A DNA stretch of 39,816 nt, taken from the NCBI GenBank assembly GCA_013286655.1, contig JABDFG010000017.1:1-39816 (forward strand), in the 5' to 3' direction. Within the stretch, counting starts at the first letter, position 1. Each line of letters begins with the position of its first letter. The position numbers were made by a program, and so were the translations under genes. The notes under the pieces are model-generated. The model worked only from the letters and a program-made list of their open reading frames with translations. It did no database searches and had not been told where the DNA came from. The DNA is from Bacteroidota bacterium (lineage in GTDB: Bacteria; Bacteroidota; Bacteroidia; JABDFU01). Of this stretch, positions 1 to 7,901 are shown piece by piece.

Positions 1-270
1 GTAAACGATTTCGCAGTTAACGAATTATTACACGAGTGGTCCCAAAATCTTGCAGGTACTTATTCCAGGATGTCTTCCAATATGCCGAGCCATCTTGATG
101 CGAAGTTGTGGGATGAAAAATCCTTATTATGGGCCAGGTATGAAAGGTCAATCAAAGATTTGGTTTTTGATACGCAGCAGGCAGCTAACGAGGAACTTTC
201 AAAACTATCTACTGAACTGAAAGTAATATTGGCTTTGGAAAAATTCTTTACCGGTCAGCAGTCGGCTTGA
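1..270 (+). CDS. 3' end of an unknown gene upstream of the zeta toxin
   Basis: The reading frame is open from the first base of the window to the TGA at 268-270, so this is the last 89 codons of a longer gene. The ATG at 70 is probably internal. The visible part is polar and predicted helical, with no domain I recognise. The stop codon directly abuts the ATG of the zeta-toxin gene, so the two are almost certainly co-transcribed and perhaps translationally coupled. Zeta kinases are often paired with a small upstream antitoxin, so this could be an antitoxin C-terminus. Nothing in the sequence proves that, and the start lies outside the window. Confidence 0.6.
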   Translation, partial: VNDFAVNELLHEWSQNLAGTYSRMSSNMPSHLDAKLWDEKSLLWARYERSIKDLVFDTQQAANEELSKLSTELKVILALEKFFTGQQSA

Positions 271-1833
271 ATGTCTACCGGGGAATTAAGTGAAGAAAGG
301 ATAAGGGAAATATACGAGCAGAAAATTAAGCCTCGATTATTTAACGAGGTAATCCCATCAAATAATAAAACTTGCGTTTTTGTGGGCGGTCAGCCTGGAG
401 CTGGCAAGGGGAATCTGACAGATCATACCATAAACCAGCTGGAAAACAGGGATGCAGTGGTTATAAACAGTGATATTCTTAGGCCTTACCATCCCAATAC
501 GCCCTATACTCAGGAAAAGGATATTTATAGTTTGGATCCGGATTGTTATAAATGGGGCAATATGCTTATTGCTGATTGTATTAAGGAAAATAAGAACATT
601 GTCTTTGATGGTACGTTTGGAGGTAATAACGGGGCGAATGAAAAATTGATGCAGGTTTTTAAGGATAACGGCTATAAAACAAAGGTTAATTTACTTGCCA
701 CCAATGACGTAGTTTCCACAATCGGTTTCAATTACAGATATGAGAGGGGAAAATTTGAAGATGGAGCCAGTCGGATTGTCAATAAGGAGTACCATGATAG
801 TATTTATCAAAAGATGCCTGAAAATATCCAATCTACTGCTAAAATGGATTTGATTGATGAGTACAATATCTACGAGCGAAACCATGTTAATCCGGGAGTT
901 TACGTATCCAAGACTTACACGGGTGAGCAGGTTAAATCAGATCCTGGTAAACTGGTAAATGATTTTGAAAACGCACGAATTAGACCTTTCACTGATGCAG
1001 AATTTGAAACGATAAAAACGTGGCATGAAAAAACGGTGGATTTTATGATTAAAAACGGCGGAGACGTAAGGCAGTTTCAGGCTTCTATCGTTACTAAAGA
1101 TAAGGGCGCATCCGGGCAGTTAATCAAACAAATAGGCGATATTGCCAATAGTTCGAGTGTAAACGAAAAAATGAAAGCCATGAAAGAAAATCAAAAACAG
1201 GAGGAAATAATCCTTAAAGGCTATGTAGGTAAAGATTCTAAACAGGAAATTCTGCCATCGGGCAAAAAGGTAATTGAGTTTGATGTCGCTCAAATCGTGC
1301 CAGGAAAGGATGAAGTTAAATGGAATAAAGTGCAGGCCTGGGATGCCCTGGCAGAGAATTTACCTGAAGTTAAAAAGGGTGATTCTGTGGAACTGAAAGG
1401 ATACAGCAAAACTGCCGTAGGCAAGGATCAGAAAGAAAGAACTCATTTTGTTACGACACAGGTATTGAAATTTACACCCAAACAAACAAAAGAAGAAACA
1501 AAGTCCGTATCCCTGGAGGGTAGGATAGGAGCTGACGCCGAAAAAAGACAGATTCAAACCAAAACGGGACCGCTCGATGTTGTTAAGTTTAGTATCGCCA
1601 TAGAAAGTAACGGGAAGGAAGTGAAATGGCAAAACTGTACTGTTTACGGTAAAGACCTAGAGAAGACAAAGGCCGGAGAACTTAAAAAAGGAGATAGCGT
1701 GAAAATGGAAGGTCAGTACAGCAAAGAATTTACCAACAATAGGGGCGAAAAGAAACAGGATTTTGCCGTTAAAACCGTTGAAATATTGAAGCTCGCTGAG
1801 AAACAAAGTGAAAGCGCTACCCGCAAACTGTAA
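271..1833 (+). CDS. Zeta-toxin family kinase fused to two SSB-like OB-fold domains
   Basis: This 520-residue protein has an N-terminal zeta-toxin kinase domain. A Walker A/P-loop GGQPGAGKG lies at about residues 39-47, followed by the NSDILRPYHP and FDGTFGG segments typical of the family. Zeta toxins phosphorylate UDP-N-acetylglucosamine and block peptidoglycan synthesis. Two tandem repeats follow, at about 311-405 and 411-508. Both follow an OB-fold/SSB-like pattern: a strand such as LKGYVGKD or LEGRIGAD, then a KWNKVQAW or KWQNCTVYG strand, then KKGDSVxxxG. The ATG abuts the stop of the upstream gene, so they form one operon. A zeta kinase carrying two SSB-like domains is unusual and suggests a link to single-stranded DNA or conjugative elements. 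The kinase call is firm and the role of the OB domains is inferred. Confidence 0.85.
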   Translation: MSTGELSEERIREIYEQKIKPRLFNEVIPSNNKTCVFVGGQPGAGKGNLTDHTINQLENRDAVVINSDILRPYHPNTPYTQEKDIYSLDPDCYKWGNMLIADCIKENKNIVFDGTFGGNNGANEKLMQVFKDNGYKTKVNLLATNDVVSTIGFNYRYERGKFEDGASRIVNKEYHDSIYQKMPENIQSTAKMDLIDEYNIYERNHVNPGVYVSKTYTGEQVKSDPGKLVNDFENARIRPFTDAEFETIKTWHEKTVDFMIKNGGDVRQFQASIVTKDKGASGQLIKQIGDIANSSSVNEKMKAMKENQKQEEIILKGYVGKDSKQEILPSGKKVIEFDVAQIVPGKDEVKWNKVQAWDALAENLPEVKKGDSVELKGYSKTAVGKDQKERTHFVTTQVLKFTPKQTKEETKSVSLEGRIGADAEKRQIQTKTGPLDVVKFSIAIESNGKEVKWQNCTVYGKDLEKTKAGELKKGDSVKMEGQYSKEFTNNRGEKKQDFAVKTVEILKLAEKQSESATRKL

Positions 1834-2343
1834 AGTATTGGGCTAGGTAAATAGAAGAATGAAAGTTCAAGACCATAATAAAAACCATATTCTCTTAATT
1901 GCGACAAGCGAATTTTGAACCAGAAATATTTTTAGTAATAAAAGCGGTCGGCATTTCTGCTTTCCGCCTTTAGGTACAACGCCATGATTTTTGAGTTCCT
2001 GAAACTACTGAAATTTATTGGAAGAGAGATAAAGTTGTGAGCTTTTGAACGACTGGATTAAATCAGCTAACAGAATTAAGCCTGCTTTCAACAAATTTCC
2101 ATTGATGCTTGTCAATTTTTCTCATAAATAAAATACCCTTCTTCACCTACTTTGTAATTGAATAAACAGTCACGTATCACTGTTATTTGAAGACGAACAG
2201 GCGGAATGTTGCTACAACTCAATAATGATGAGGCCGGCATTAACATTTTTTAATTGAACTTTAATCTGGGTTAGGCAATTTCTGCATCATTATTGCCGTT
2301 TATCTGCTATGGAATGACAATTACTTCACCAATAATTACCACA
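1834..2343. other. Gap without a recognisable gene
   Basis: I see no convincing coding region; the longest candidate peptide starting at 1984 is under 20 codons. The stretch holds one copy of a 20-bp direct repeat (1889-1908) and, at its right end, the 5' leader of the next small gene. No clear intrinsic terminator or -7 box was found. Confidence 0.5.
1889..1908 (+). repeat. Direct repeat copy 1 (partner at 2902-2921)
   Basis: The 20-bp sequence here matches 2902-2921 at 18 of 20 positions; both contain the core CTTAATTGCGA. The copies flank a 1-kb stretch that carries two small genes. They could be the ends of a small mobile unit, leftovers of a duplication, or shared 3' regulatory sequence. 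Confidence 0.45.
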
Positions 2344-2598
2344 ATGCAAAAGCAAATCAATAAGGAAGAGCTGACAGAAGTTATTCCAGACAAGGAACTT
2401 CAAACAAAGCGTTACCAAAAGTTGCAGAGGGCAATGCAGTTATGGAATGTAGTTCACCAGAAGAGTAAAATCATTTTTAGGTCTGGCAATGAAATCAGGA
2501 GCGTAGATACGCCAGTCTGGTTTGTATCTGAAAAGTATGTGTGTATTAATGCAGGGATGACAATACTCGTATCGTGCATACTGGATGTGTTGGTATAG
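2344..2598 (+). CDS. Small conserved Bacteroidota-type protein of unknown function
   Basis: This 84-residue protein has a charged helical N-terminus followed by a beta-rich half containing KSKIIFRSGNEIRSVDTPVW and INAGMTILVSCILDV. The layout, in which a strand ends in TxVW and is followed by a 'GGxTIPxxxI' type strand, is one I associate with small uncharacterised proteins common in Chitinophagaceae. ATGs also exist at 2293 and 2314. I chose 2344 because the 20 bases before it resemble those before the next gene, with the shared ACTTCACCA exactly 21 bases upstream of each ATG. No function can be assigned. Confidence 0.55.
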   Translation: MQKQINKEELTEVIPDKELQTKRYQKLQRAMQLWNVVHQKSKIIFRSGNEIRSVDTPVWFVSEKYVCINAGMTILVSCILDVLV

Positions 2599-2695
2599 CG
2601 TGTTAACATTTGTTAACAGCACTTTTAAAATATCAGGCTGGGCTATTCGTTCTACTGAATGTGAAACAACCAATACTTCACCAAAATCAGTTACC

Positions 2696-2878
2696 ATGAA
2701 AGAGAATGAAACAAATGAGTCAGAATCGACTTCTGAACCCCTTGTCAGCGAAAGATTGTCATCAAAGGAGCTTCAAAAGGTAAGCCACGAAAGAAGAAGG
2801 GATAATATCAGAAGGCATAGCAAAACGAAAAATAACTATGGTTCGTGGGATTTGTCCGGCGGATTGCTGGGGATATAG
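2696..2878 (+). CDS. Small basic protein of unknown function
   Basis: This 60-residue protein is hydrophilic, with an acidic N-terminal third and a strongly basic centre (HERRRDNIRRHSKTKNN), ending in a short hydrophobic tail. The ATG at 2696 is supported by a leader that matches the one upstream of the gene at 2344 and has the same spacing. No family is recognised. Short length and low complexity keep the call tentative. The reading frame extends upstream to 2585, but that part shows no protein-like character. Confidence 0.35.
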   Translation: MKENETNESESTSEPLVSERLSSKELQKVSHERRRDNIRRHSKTKNNYGSWDLSGGLLGI

Positions 2879-2901
2879 GCGGTAAATACTATGACTATCG
2901 T

Positions 2902-2921
2902 ATTTTCTTAATTGCGATAAG
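2902..2921 (+). repeat. Direct repeat copy 2 (partner at 1889-1908)
   Basis: This copy matches 1889-1908 at 18 of 20 positions and lies 23 bases after the stop of the small gene at 2696. Confidence 0.45.
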
Positions 2922-2993
2922 CTGCGACAGATGGCCAAATTAATGGCTATCTTCTATCTTCCTACTCGATTTAATTTAATGTAGTTTTACTAA

Positions 2994-3419
2994 CTATTTA
3001 TCCAAAGGTAATTTCAAAAGCCAATCAATTGCTTTCTCCTTTTCAGTGAACGCTTTGAAGGGATATTTAGCTTGACTGAAATTGGCTAAAAAATTGGCGA
3101 CATGCTTTAAAGGTGAACTATTTACAAGAGCCACGTTGCCTCTATGCAAAGGAGCTTCCTTCTCATCTGATGCAACTTTTCGCCCTTCCTTGGTCATATT
3201 TACATTCTGCCTCACGTCAGAAAAAGTGAAGTATGGTTTCCCCCCACTTAGTTTTTCAGCATTTGCTCTACACTCACGCATTTCTGGGAAACCCAATTCA
3301 GTGCCTTCTTTGAAAATAAAATAAACAATGGGCTTTTCATAGTGGATTTTGCAATAGGCTAAATCAATCTCCTGCGAAACCTTTGACTGATATTGGGATT
3401 CTAACTCATTTTGATACAA
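2994..3419 (-). CDS. DUF7793/SpoIIAA-like (STAS-fold) protein
   Basis: This 141-residue protein has the pattern of a Bacteroidota family related to the SpoIIAA/STAS fold. An N-terminal strand pair (DLAYCKIHYEKPIVYFIFKE) is followed by a helix, then PYFTFSDVRQNVNMTKEGR, then ALVNSSPLKHVANFLANF, and finally KYPFKAFTEKEKAIDWL. Family members are small cytosolic proteins with no settled biochemical role. The gene stands alone on the minus strand, 81 bases beyond the end of a gene pair transcribed in the same direction. The family match rests on motif memory and the functional assignment is open. Confidence 0.6.
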   Translation of the reverse strand: MYQNELESQYQSKVSQEIDLAYCKIHYEKPIVYFIFKEGTELGFPEMRECRANAEKLSGGKPYFTFSDVRQNVNMTKEGRKVASDEKEAPLHRGNVALVNSSPLKHVANFLANFSQAKYPFKAFTEKEKAIDWLLKLPLDK

Positions 3420-3500
3420 TATTTTTTATGTAATAATAATCCCTGCTCTCAATTGCCGGCTTTAATATATCGTGGTTAGTGTCAAAATTATTGGACGGAG

Positions 3501-3929
3501 TTAAATCACTTCCCACTGCTCAATTTCTCCTGTAACTATTTTGAAAAGAGGATGACTTTTGAATTTTTTATTTACCGCTATTTCTGAATGTTTTTTTGGA
3601 TCTCTTATTTTCAGTTTTTTTAACAGGTGCTGCACCTCGTAAGCAAGTTGTCCCTCGGTTACGGTGAGCTGGGTTGGTTTAAAATGCCAATCTATTTTTC
3701 CGTTATTAAAATTATACTTTCTGTAAGTAGCTTCAATATGGATTTCAGAAAGGTACTGATTTATGGCATCAACAGGTCTGTTTGCCTTTTTGAATCTGTC
3801 AAGTTGCGGATGGTTTTTATATCCTTTTGTTTTACCCTCCAATACATGCTTTGCCAAAAGAGCTTCTCGCCACAATGCAACCAATCCTTTGGTATCTAGG
3901 TATTTTGGATGAATGGACCAAATTCTCAT
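3501..3929 (-). CDS. Pyrimidine dimer DNA glycosylase/endonuclease V-like protein
   Basis: This 142-residue protein begins MRIWSIHPKYLDTKGLVALW, the hallmark N-terminus of the Pyr_excise (T4 endonuclease V/DenV-like) family, and continues with a TKGYKNHPQLDRF segment. In the T4 enzyme the alpha-amino group of the second residue and a nearby Glu excise UV pyrimidine dimers and nick the abasic site. Here the processed N-terminus would follow Met1, and Glu22 in the LWREALL helix is a plausible catalytic acid. The start overlaps the stop of the upstream DUF1398 gene by 4 bp (ATGA), so the two are coupled. Many bacterial homologues are untested. Confidence 0.75.
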   Translation of the reverse strand: MRIWSIHPKYLDTKGLVALWREALLAKHVLEGKTKGYKNHPQLDRFKKANRPVDAINQYLSEIHIEATYRKYNFNNGKIDWHFKPTQLTVTEGQLAYEVQHLLKKLKIRDPKKHSEIAVNKKFKSHPLFKIVTGEIEQWEVI

Positions 3930-4306
3930 TGAATAGCTGGAAGCATTTCTTCATAATGTCCGCCTGATCCGATATAAGTTACACGCTTTCTGTCGCCTAT
4001 CAGAGTAGCTTCATAAAAATGAACTCCTGCCAAGGCAATATCGTTCATAAAGGTTGGATAGTCTGTTTTCTTCTGCTGATTGTCCCTAATGGCCTGAATT
4101 GTATCTGCCTTACTAAACTGCGGATTTATATTTCTTGGAGCAATATTGCCTGGATGTAAAACGGTTTTACCATCTGATAGCCGGTAAAAGATTGTGCTTG
4201 TGGCAACATTCACCGTATATGACTCGATTCCTATTGCTATAAGCTTGGAAACAAGTTCTGGATAACTCTTTGAGGTTTTATATACTTCTTGAATTTGCGT
4301 GTTCAT
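3926..4306 (-). CDS. DUF1398 family protein
   Basis: This 126-residue protein is recognisable as DUF1398. It has an N-terminal helix with SYPELVSKLIAIGIESYTV, then the FYRLSDGKTV segment, then TIQAIRDNQQKKTDYPTF, and a C-terminal GVHFYEATLIGDRKRVTYIG strand. The family is widespread (E. coli YbgA-neighbour types and Bacteroidota) and has no established activity. It heads a two-gene operon with the dimer glycosylase-like gene, overlapping it by 4 bp. The pairing hints at a stress or DNA-damage setting, but this is only contextual. Confidence 0.75.
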   Translation of the reverse strand: MNTQIQEVYKTSKSYPELVSKLIAIGIESYTVNVATSTIFYRLSDGKTVLHPGNIAPRNINPQFSKADTIQAIRDNQQKKTDYPTFMNDIALAGVHFYEATLIGDRKRVTYIGSGGHYEEMLPAIQ

Positions 4307-4395
4307 TGTAAATGAGTTTTGAATAGTTCAATATCCCCGTGACCAACATGAGCAGAAACAGAGCGAAGAATTGAATAAATCAATTGTCCATGTCA

Positions 4396-4848
4396 TTAAT
4401 TGTCATTTTTATCTTCCCCCTGAATCTCATCGTCTGCATCACGTTCCATATTATCCTCTGTGTCCTCAATGGCTTCGTTCATTAAATCTTCTCCCAGGCT
4501 GTCCATAAAGGGCCCGTCTTCTGGTAAAGAGGTAACTGTTTCAGGAGCCTGAACAGTATCAAAATCCATATTGAGTTGAGGCCGTGGAGTTGACTTAACT
4601 TTTGGCGATGGCTTTTTGGCTGTTAGCTTTTTGTCGATAGCCTTTGTGATAGGCTTCTTTGCAATTACCTTTTTTACGGATTTATTTTTCAAGACAGCAG
4701 TAGCTGTCCTGGCCGTTTTCTTTTTGGCAACAGGAGCTGATTTCTTTGCCGACTTCTTTTTAGCTTTTACAGGAGTAGATTTTTTGCTATTTGCCTTTTT
4801 AACAGGCTTCTTTTTTGCTTTGGCTGGTTTTTTCTTGGACTTTTTCAT
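4396..4848 (-). CDS. Lysine/alanine-rich histone H1-like protein
   Basis: Started at the ATG at 4848 this is a 150-residue protein. Roughly the first 90 residues are runs of Lys, Ala and Pro (for example KKSKKKPAKAKKKPVKK and KKSAKKSAPVAKKK). The last 50 residues are acidic (EDTEDNMERDADDEIQGEDK). Such tails resemble bacterial histone H1-like nucleoid proteins, which bind DNA non-specifically. I prefer the internal start because it begins directly with the basic repeat. The upstream in-frame ATG at 4905 would add a hydrophobic 19-residue stretch unlike the rest. The acidic C-terminus is an unusual addition and could self-mask the basic part. Confidence 0.6.
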   Translation of the reverse strand: MKKSKKKPAKAKKKPVKKANSKKSTPVKAKKKSAKKSAPVAKKKTARTATAVLKNKSVKKVIAKKPITKAIDKKLTAKKPSPKVKSTPRPQLNMDFDTVQAPETVTSLPEDGPFMDSLGEDLMNEAIEDTEDNMERDADDEIQGEDKNDN

Positions 4849-5187
4849 GGGATAGGTTTTTGGGTACATCAAATTTAGAATAAAATCGAAACGATTTTGG
4901 ATCATTACAGCTCACCTGGATAAAATTGAAGGGCGGTTACTCACTTGGAAAGGGAAAAATCGCCAGGAACTAATTTAAAACAAGGAAAACAGCAAGAATT
5001 CTACTTAGAATCAATCTGGATGGATCAACCAGTTAAGGGCTTTTCAGTGGGCCAATCCAATTTGCCAGATCGTAAAACCTGAAAATGACGAAATTTATGT
5101 CTTATTATACCTTTTTAGGTCCATTTGGAGAAGTCATTTTCATAGGTGTCACTATCTTCACATCCTACAACTCAATTAAAATTACTG

Positions 5188-5928
5188 ATGACCCCGAACA
5201 TCAAATTTAACGTTACAGACCAATACGCCATTATTTTAACCCATAAACAACCTTTCGCTGATTGGCTTAACTTTATTTCAGATGACCTCGCGGAACACAT
5301 TGAGAATGTTGAAGACAAGGTATTCACAATTGATAAAATGCTTCCGTCAGTTTATATGTTCGATGAACTGGTGGAAAGCGATGAGATTGAAATAGACCTT
5401 CCACATATTGCTGTTAGATTATTTGAAAGGGAACTTGATAATTGGACCAATGACCTAATGCTTCGGCCTAGAGAAAAAACGTATGAGTTGTTTTGCGAAT
5501 GGTTTGATGTGAAAATTTCAATGCTTGTTTGGAATGTTAAGGAAGGAGAGTCAATTGGCGCTGAAAGGGAATTAACTGAAGACCAAACAAATTGCTGGCC
5601 AGCAAAACACTTCCATGATAAAATGCTCGGCTACCTTGAAGAATACAAAGATTATCTTTTGCATATTAAATCTGATGGTTCGTTGGCTTCTTCAGGTGAC
5701 ATTGTTCATCAATTTATTAATTTCCTATTCAGCAATTTGATTATAGACATAGATCAGATAACAATTGCGATGGTAAGGTCCATGTTTTATGGTGAAATTA
5801 AAAAGATAGAAGAGAAATTTATTTCTAAGGAGGAATTAAAAAAAATATTGAGAGGTTTTTTTGATTTCTTAGATGGCAAACATCAGATAAGAAATGAGAA
5901 GATTATGAAAGGATTATCTGAAAAATGA
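5188..5928 (+). CDS. Hypothetical protein of unknown function
   Basis: This protein has 246 residues from the ATG at 5188; a GTG at 5146 in the same frame would extend it by 14 residues. It is cytosolic, mixed alpha/beta in the first half and helical at the end (KKIEEKFISKEELKKILRGFF). No signal peptide, membrane span or catalytic motif is visible, and I do not recognise a family. It is a single-gene unit converging on the broken NmrA-like gene, with only 20 bp between the stops. Confidence 0.6.
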   Translation: MTPNIKFNVTDQYAIILTHKQPFADWLNFISDDLAEHIENVEDKVFTIDKMLPSVYMFDELVESDEIEIDLPHIAVRLFERELDNWTNDLMLRPREKTYELFCEWFDVKISMLVWNVKEGESIGAERELTEDQTNCWPAKHFHDKMLGYLEEYKDYLLHIKSDGSLASSGDIVHQFINFLFSNLIIDIDQITIAMVRSMFYGEIKKIEEKFISKEELKKILRGFFDFLDGKHQIRNEKIMKGLSEK

Positions 5929-5948
5929 AACAATTTGTCAGATGTCTA

Positions 5949-6567
5949 TTAACCAATGACGGGAGACTTGCGCACCCAAGTGTCGCTGGTGAGTTGTTCC
6001 ACCATCCACTGGGCCACATCAGCACGTGCAATACTAGGGTTAATTCCTGTTCCATCAATCGATGCTTTTATGCCCCCGCGAGCAGGTTTATTTAGCAAGC
6101 GACCTGGACATACGTTAACGTAATCCAAATCTGATGCAAAAAGTAGTTTCTCACCGCGCTTCTTGTCTTCAAAGACATTGCGCAAGAAAACCCATAGGAG
6201 AATCTTCTGTATTAGGCCGAAGGGTTTATGTTTTTCATTCGCGCCCCAGGCTGAGAGATTGACCAAACGCCTTACACCGCATTTTGTCATCGCCACAACC
6301 AGGTTACGCATCATCACTTCCTGGATATCACTTTTTTTTCAATGAGCGAGGTCCGAAAGCGCTTATCACTGCATCTTGTCCCTGTACAGCACGGTTTACC
6401 AGTTCGGAGTTGAGTACATCGCCTTGAATTAGAACCAGATGCTCATGTTTGGTTGGGATGACCTCAGGCCTGCGCACCAGTGCTGTCACAGTATGTCCCG
6501 CCGCAAGCAAACGGGTTAGTATTTCCTTGCCTGTGCCTCCGGTTGCGCCAATTAACAAAATTTTCAT
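5949..6567 (-). pseudogene. NAD(P)-binding NmrA/SDR-like protein, split by a frameshift
   Basis: Two reading frames together make one protein. The first, from 6567, has the Rossmann motif GATGGTGKEI at residues 7-16 and ends after about 79 codons at SLKKK-stop. The second carries the expected continuation (VVAMTKCGVRRLVNLSAWGA, then LDYVNVCPGRLLNKP) down to 5949. The frames meet at a run of eight A on the coding strand (8 T at 6332-6339). Seven A would give SLKKSDIQEVMMRNL and one continuous reading frame of about 205 residues. The intact family comprises small NAD(P)H-binding oxidoreductases or redox sensors. Recent inactivation, a homopolymer sequencing error, or slippage at the A-run are all possible. 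Confidence 0.75.
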
Positions 6568-6579
6568 ACTTTATTATTT

Positions 6580-6848
6580 TTAAGATTGAAAATTTATTAA
6601 AATAATATTGATTTTCAAAAGTAAACAATTAAAAGTCCAATCAGGATTCACTAAAGGGTTAAATAATTCAAATGGAATTCTTTCTTCTGAAATTAATTGA
6701 ATCTCTAATCTTTCTTTCAGATTATTTGTGAGAGCGTTTTCTCTACCATCTGATGCCGATGTACTTGGTTCTATAAACGCGCTTAAATCTTGGATCTGGA
6801 TGTCAATTTGAAAGAAGTTCCTTAAGATACAATCATCCTATCGAGGAA
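6580..6848 (-). pseudogene. Start-less reading frame, probable gene remnant
   Basis: On the minus strand a stop-free frame runs from about 6848 to the TAA at 6580-6582. It encodes protein-like sequence, including IQDLSAFIEPSTSASDGREN and LKERLEIQLISEERIPFELF. It has no ATG, GTG or TTG near its beginning, and a TAG precedes it in frame. It reads like the C-terminal part of a lost gene, lying directly upstream of the broken NmrA-like gene. No family is recognised. A chance open frame cannot be ruled out, since the sequence is AT-rich. Confidence 0.3.
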
Positions 6849-6946
6849 TATGAGCATTCTTATCATATACTGCAAAGTAAACAATGATTTAAATACTTAA
6901 TGGACCATAAGATTGTGATTTGCTGTTTTTGCTTAATTTTATCCTT

Positions 6947-7171
6947 ATGGAGAACGTGGCGCATGGTGGTTTCAAAGACGTGATTCTTGTTACTATATTA
7001 AAATGTCCCCATTGCGGGAGGGAGCAGCAGGCTACAATGCCTGAAAAGGGACGAAAAATGGCACAAGATTGCAGATATTGCAACGAAACGATTTCAGCAA
7101 TTGAGGGGAATCATTGTGTATTCTGCTCTTATGGATCAATAAAATGCCCAATCGCTCAAAGAATTGAATAG
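6947..7171 (+). CDS. GDCCVxC-like small zinc-binding protein
   Basis: This 74-residue protein, read from the ATG at 6947, has the order of elements of the GDCCVxC small-protein family. A strand VTILKCPHCGREQQATMPEK is followed by DCRYCN and then a C-terminal EGNHCVFCSYGSIKCPI. In the usual family the last part reads GDCCVYCSYG. Here the second glycine-aspartate-cysteine stretch has become GNHC, so one cysteine is replaced by histidine, which could still bind a metal. Several CxxC pairs make metal binding likely. It is followed 11 bp later by an unknown gene on the same strand. Confidence 0.7.
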   Translation: MENVAHGGFKDVILVTILKCPHCGREQQATMPEKGRKMAQDCRYCNETISAIEGNHCVFCSYGSIKCPIAQRIE

Positions 7172-7182
7172 ATCTAATTACA

Positions 7183-7536
7183 ATGAACAAAGATTTCGAA
7201 ATTCGCTTTCCGCGGGTAAAACTTATTGAAAACACAATAGAATTAATTCTTCTTGTAGATAATGATGTTTCTTCTACTATTTTTCGGTGGGCCACTTCCA
7301 TAAATTCCCAGGTTAAAAGCATTGAAAACACTGTTTTAGTTAATAAAAATGAAGCAGAAGCACCGGAATTTTACAAGGACATCGTTAAACGAATAGGTCA
7401 GCAGAACGTATATTTAGAGCATATTTTAGGACAAATTAGACGAAACGAAGTTAACTCGGAAGATTTAATAACAAGGCTGAAGGCTATTTCGTATTTGCTT
7501 GGTACAATTTCTAATGATATGCCTTTACCCCATTGA
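7183..7536 (+). CDS. Hypothetical protein
   Basis: This 117-residue soluble protein is predicted mostly helical, with a hydrophobic patch NTIELILLVDNDV near residues 17-29 and a long amphipathic C-terminal half. It begins 11 bp after the GDCCVxC-like gene, so an operon is likely. I recognise no domain and see no signal peptide. Confidence 0.5.
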   Translation: MNKDFEIRFPRVKLIENTIELILLVDNDVSSTIFRWATSINSQVKSIENTVLVNKNEAEAPEFYKDIVKRIGQQNVYLEHILGQIRRNEVNSEDLITRLKAISYLLGTISNDMPLPH

Positions 7537-7604
7537 TACCTTTTATTACACATGGCTCTAGTCAATACTGCAAATGTATTGGGCGAACATTAAAATAAAT
7601 TATA

Positions 7605-7871
7605 GTGGCTTCAATAGTTACCTACGACGTAGCAGAAAAGGATCTGGAATTAAAAAATTCAATGCTTACGTTAGGATATAAAGACCACATTTCCGGAGAT
7701 GCGTGTAAAGTAATTTATTTTCCGAGTACTACCTTGTACCATCCGACAAAAACCACGGAACAGGTGAGAGATGAAATACAGGCCACTTGTGAAAAATTAA
7801 GTATTCATCTTTTACGCTGTGTCGCTACCGCTTGGGAAGATTGGTCGGCTATCTGTGGAAAGGAATTTTAA
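7605..7871 (+). CDS. Small hypothetical protein with a Cas2-like N-terminal strand
   Basis: The start is a GTG at 7605, giving 88 residues. The N-terminus IVTYDVAEKDLELKNSMLTL recalls the first strand and helix of the ferredoxin-like fold seen in Cas2, VapD and SinR-like proteins, where a 'xxYDx' strand carries the key Asp. It lies 30 bp upstream of the first zinc-finger-repeat gene, so the two may be co-transcribed. The Cas2-like reading is only fold-level resemblance from one motif; the C-terminal half (HLLRCVATAWEDWSAICG) matches the idea of a short beta strand but proves nothing. Confidence 0.5.
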   Translation: MASIVTYDVAEKDLELKNSMLTLGYKDHISGDACKVIYFPSTTLYHPTKTTEQVRDEIQATCEKLSIHLLRCVATAWEDWSAICGKEF

Positions 7872-7901
7872 ACCAGGTGTTTTGCAAAAATTTTAGTTCA
7901 T

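Noticed and set aside
4616-4855. Plus-strand reading frame of 79 codons rich in Phe, Ala and Leu
   Set aside because: It is the antisense shadow of the lysine-rich gene: AAA/AAG codons read back as TTT/CTT. It has no independent support.
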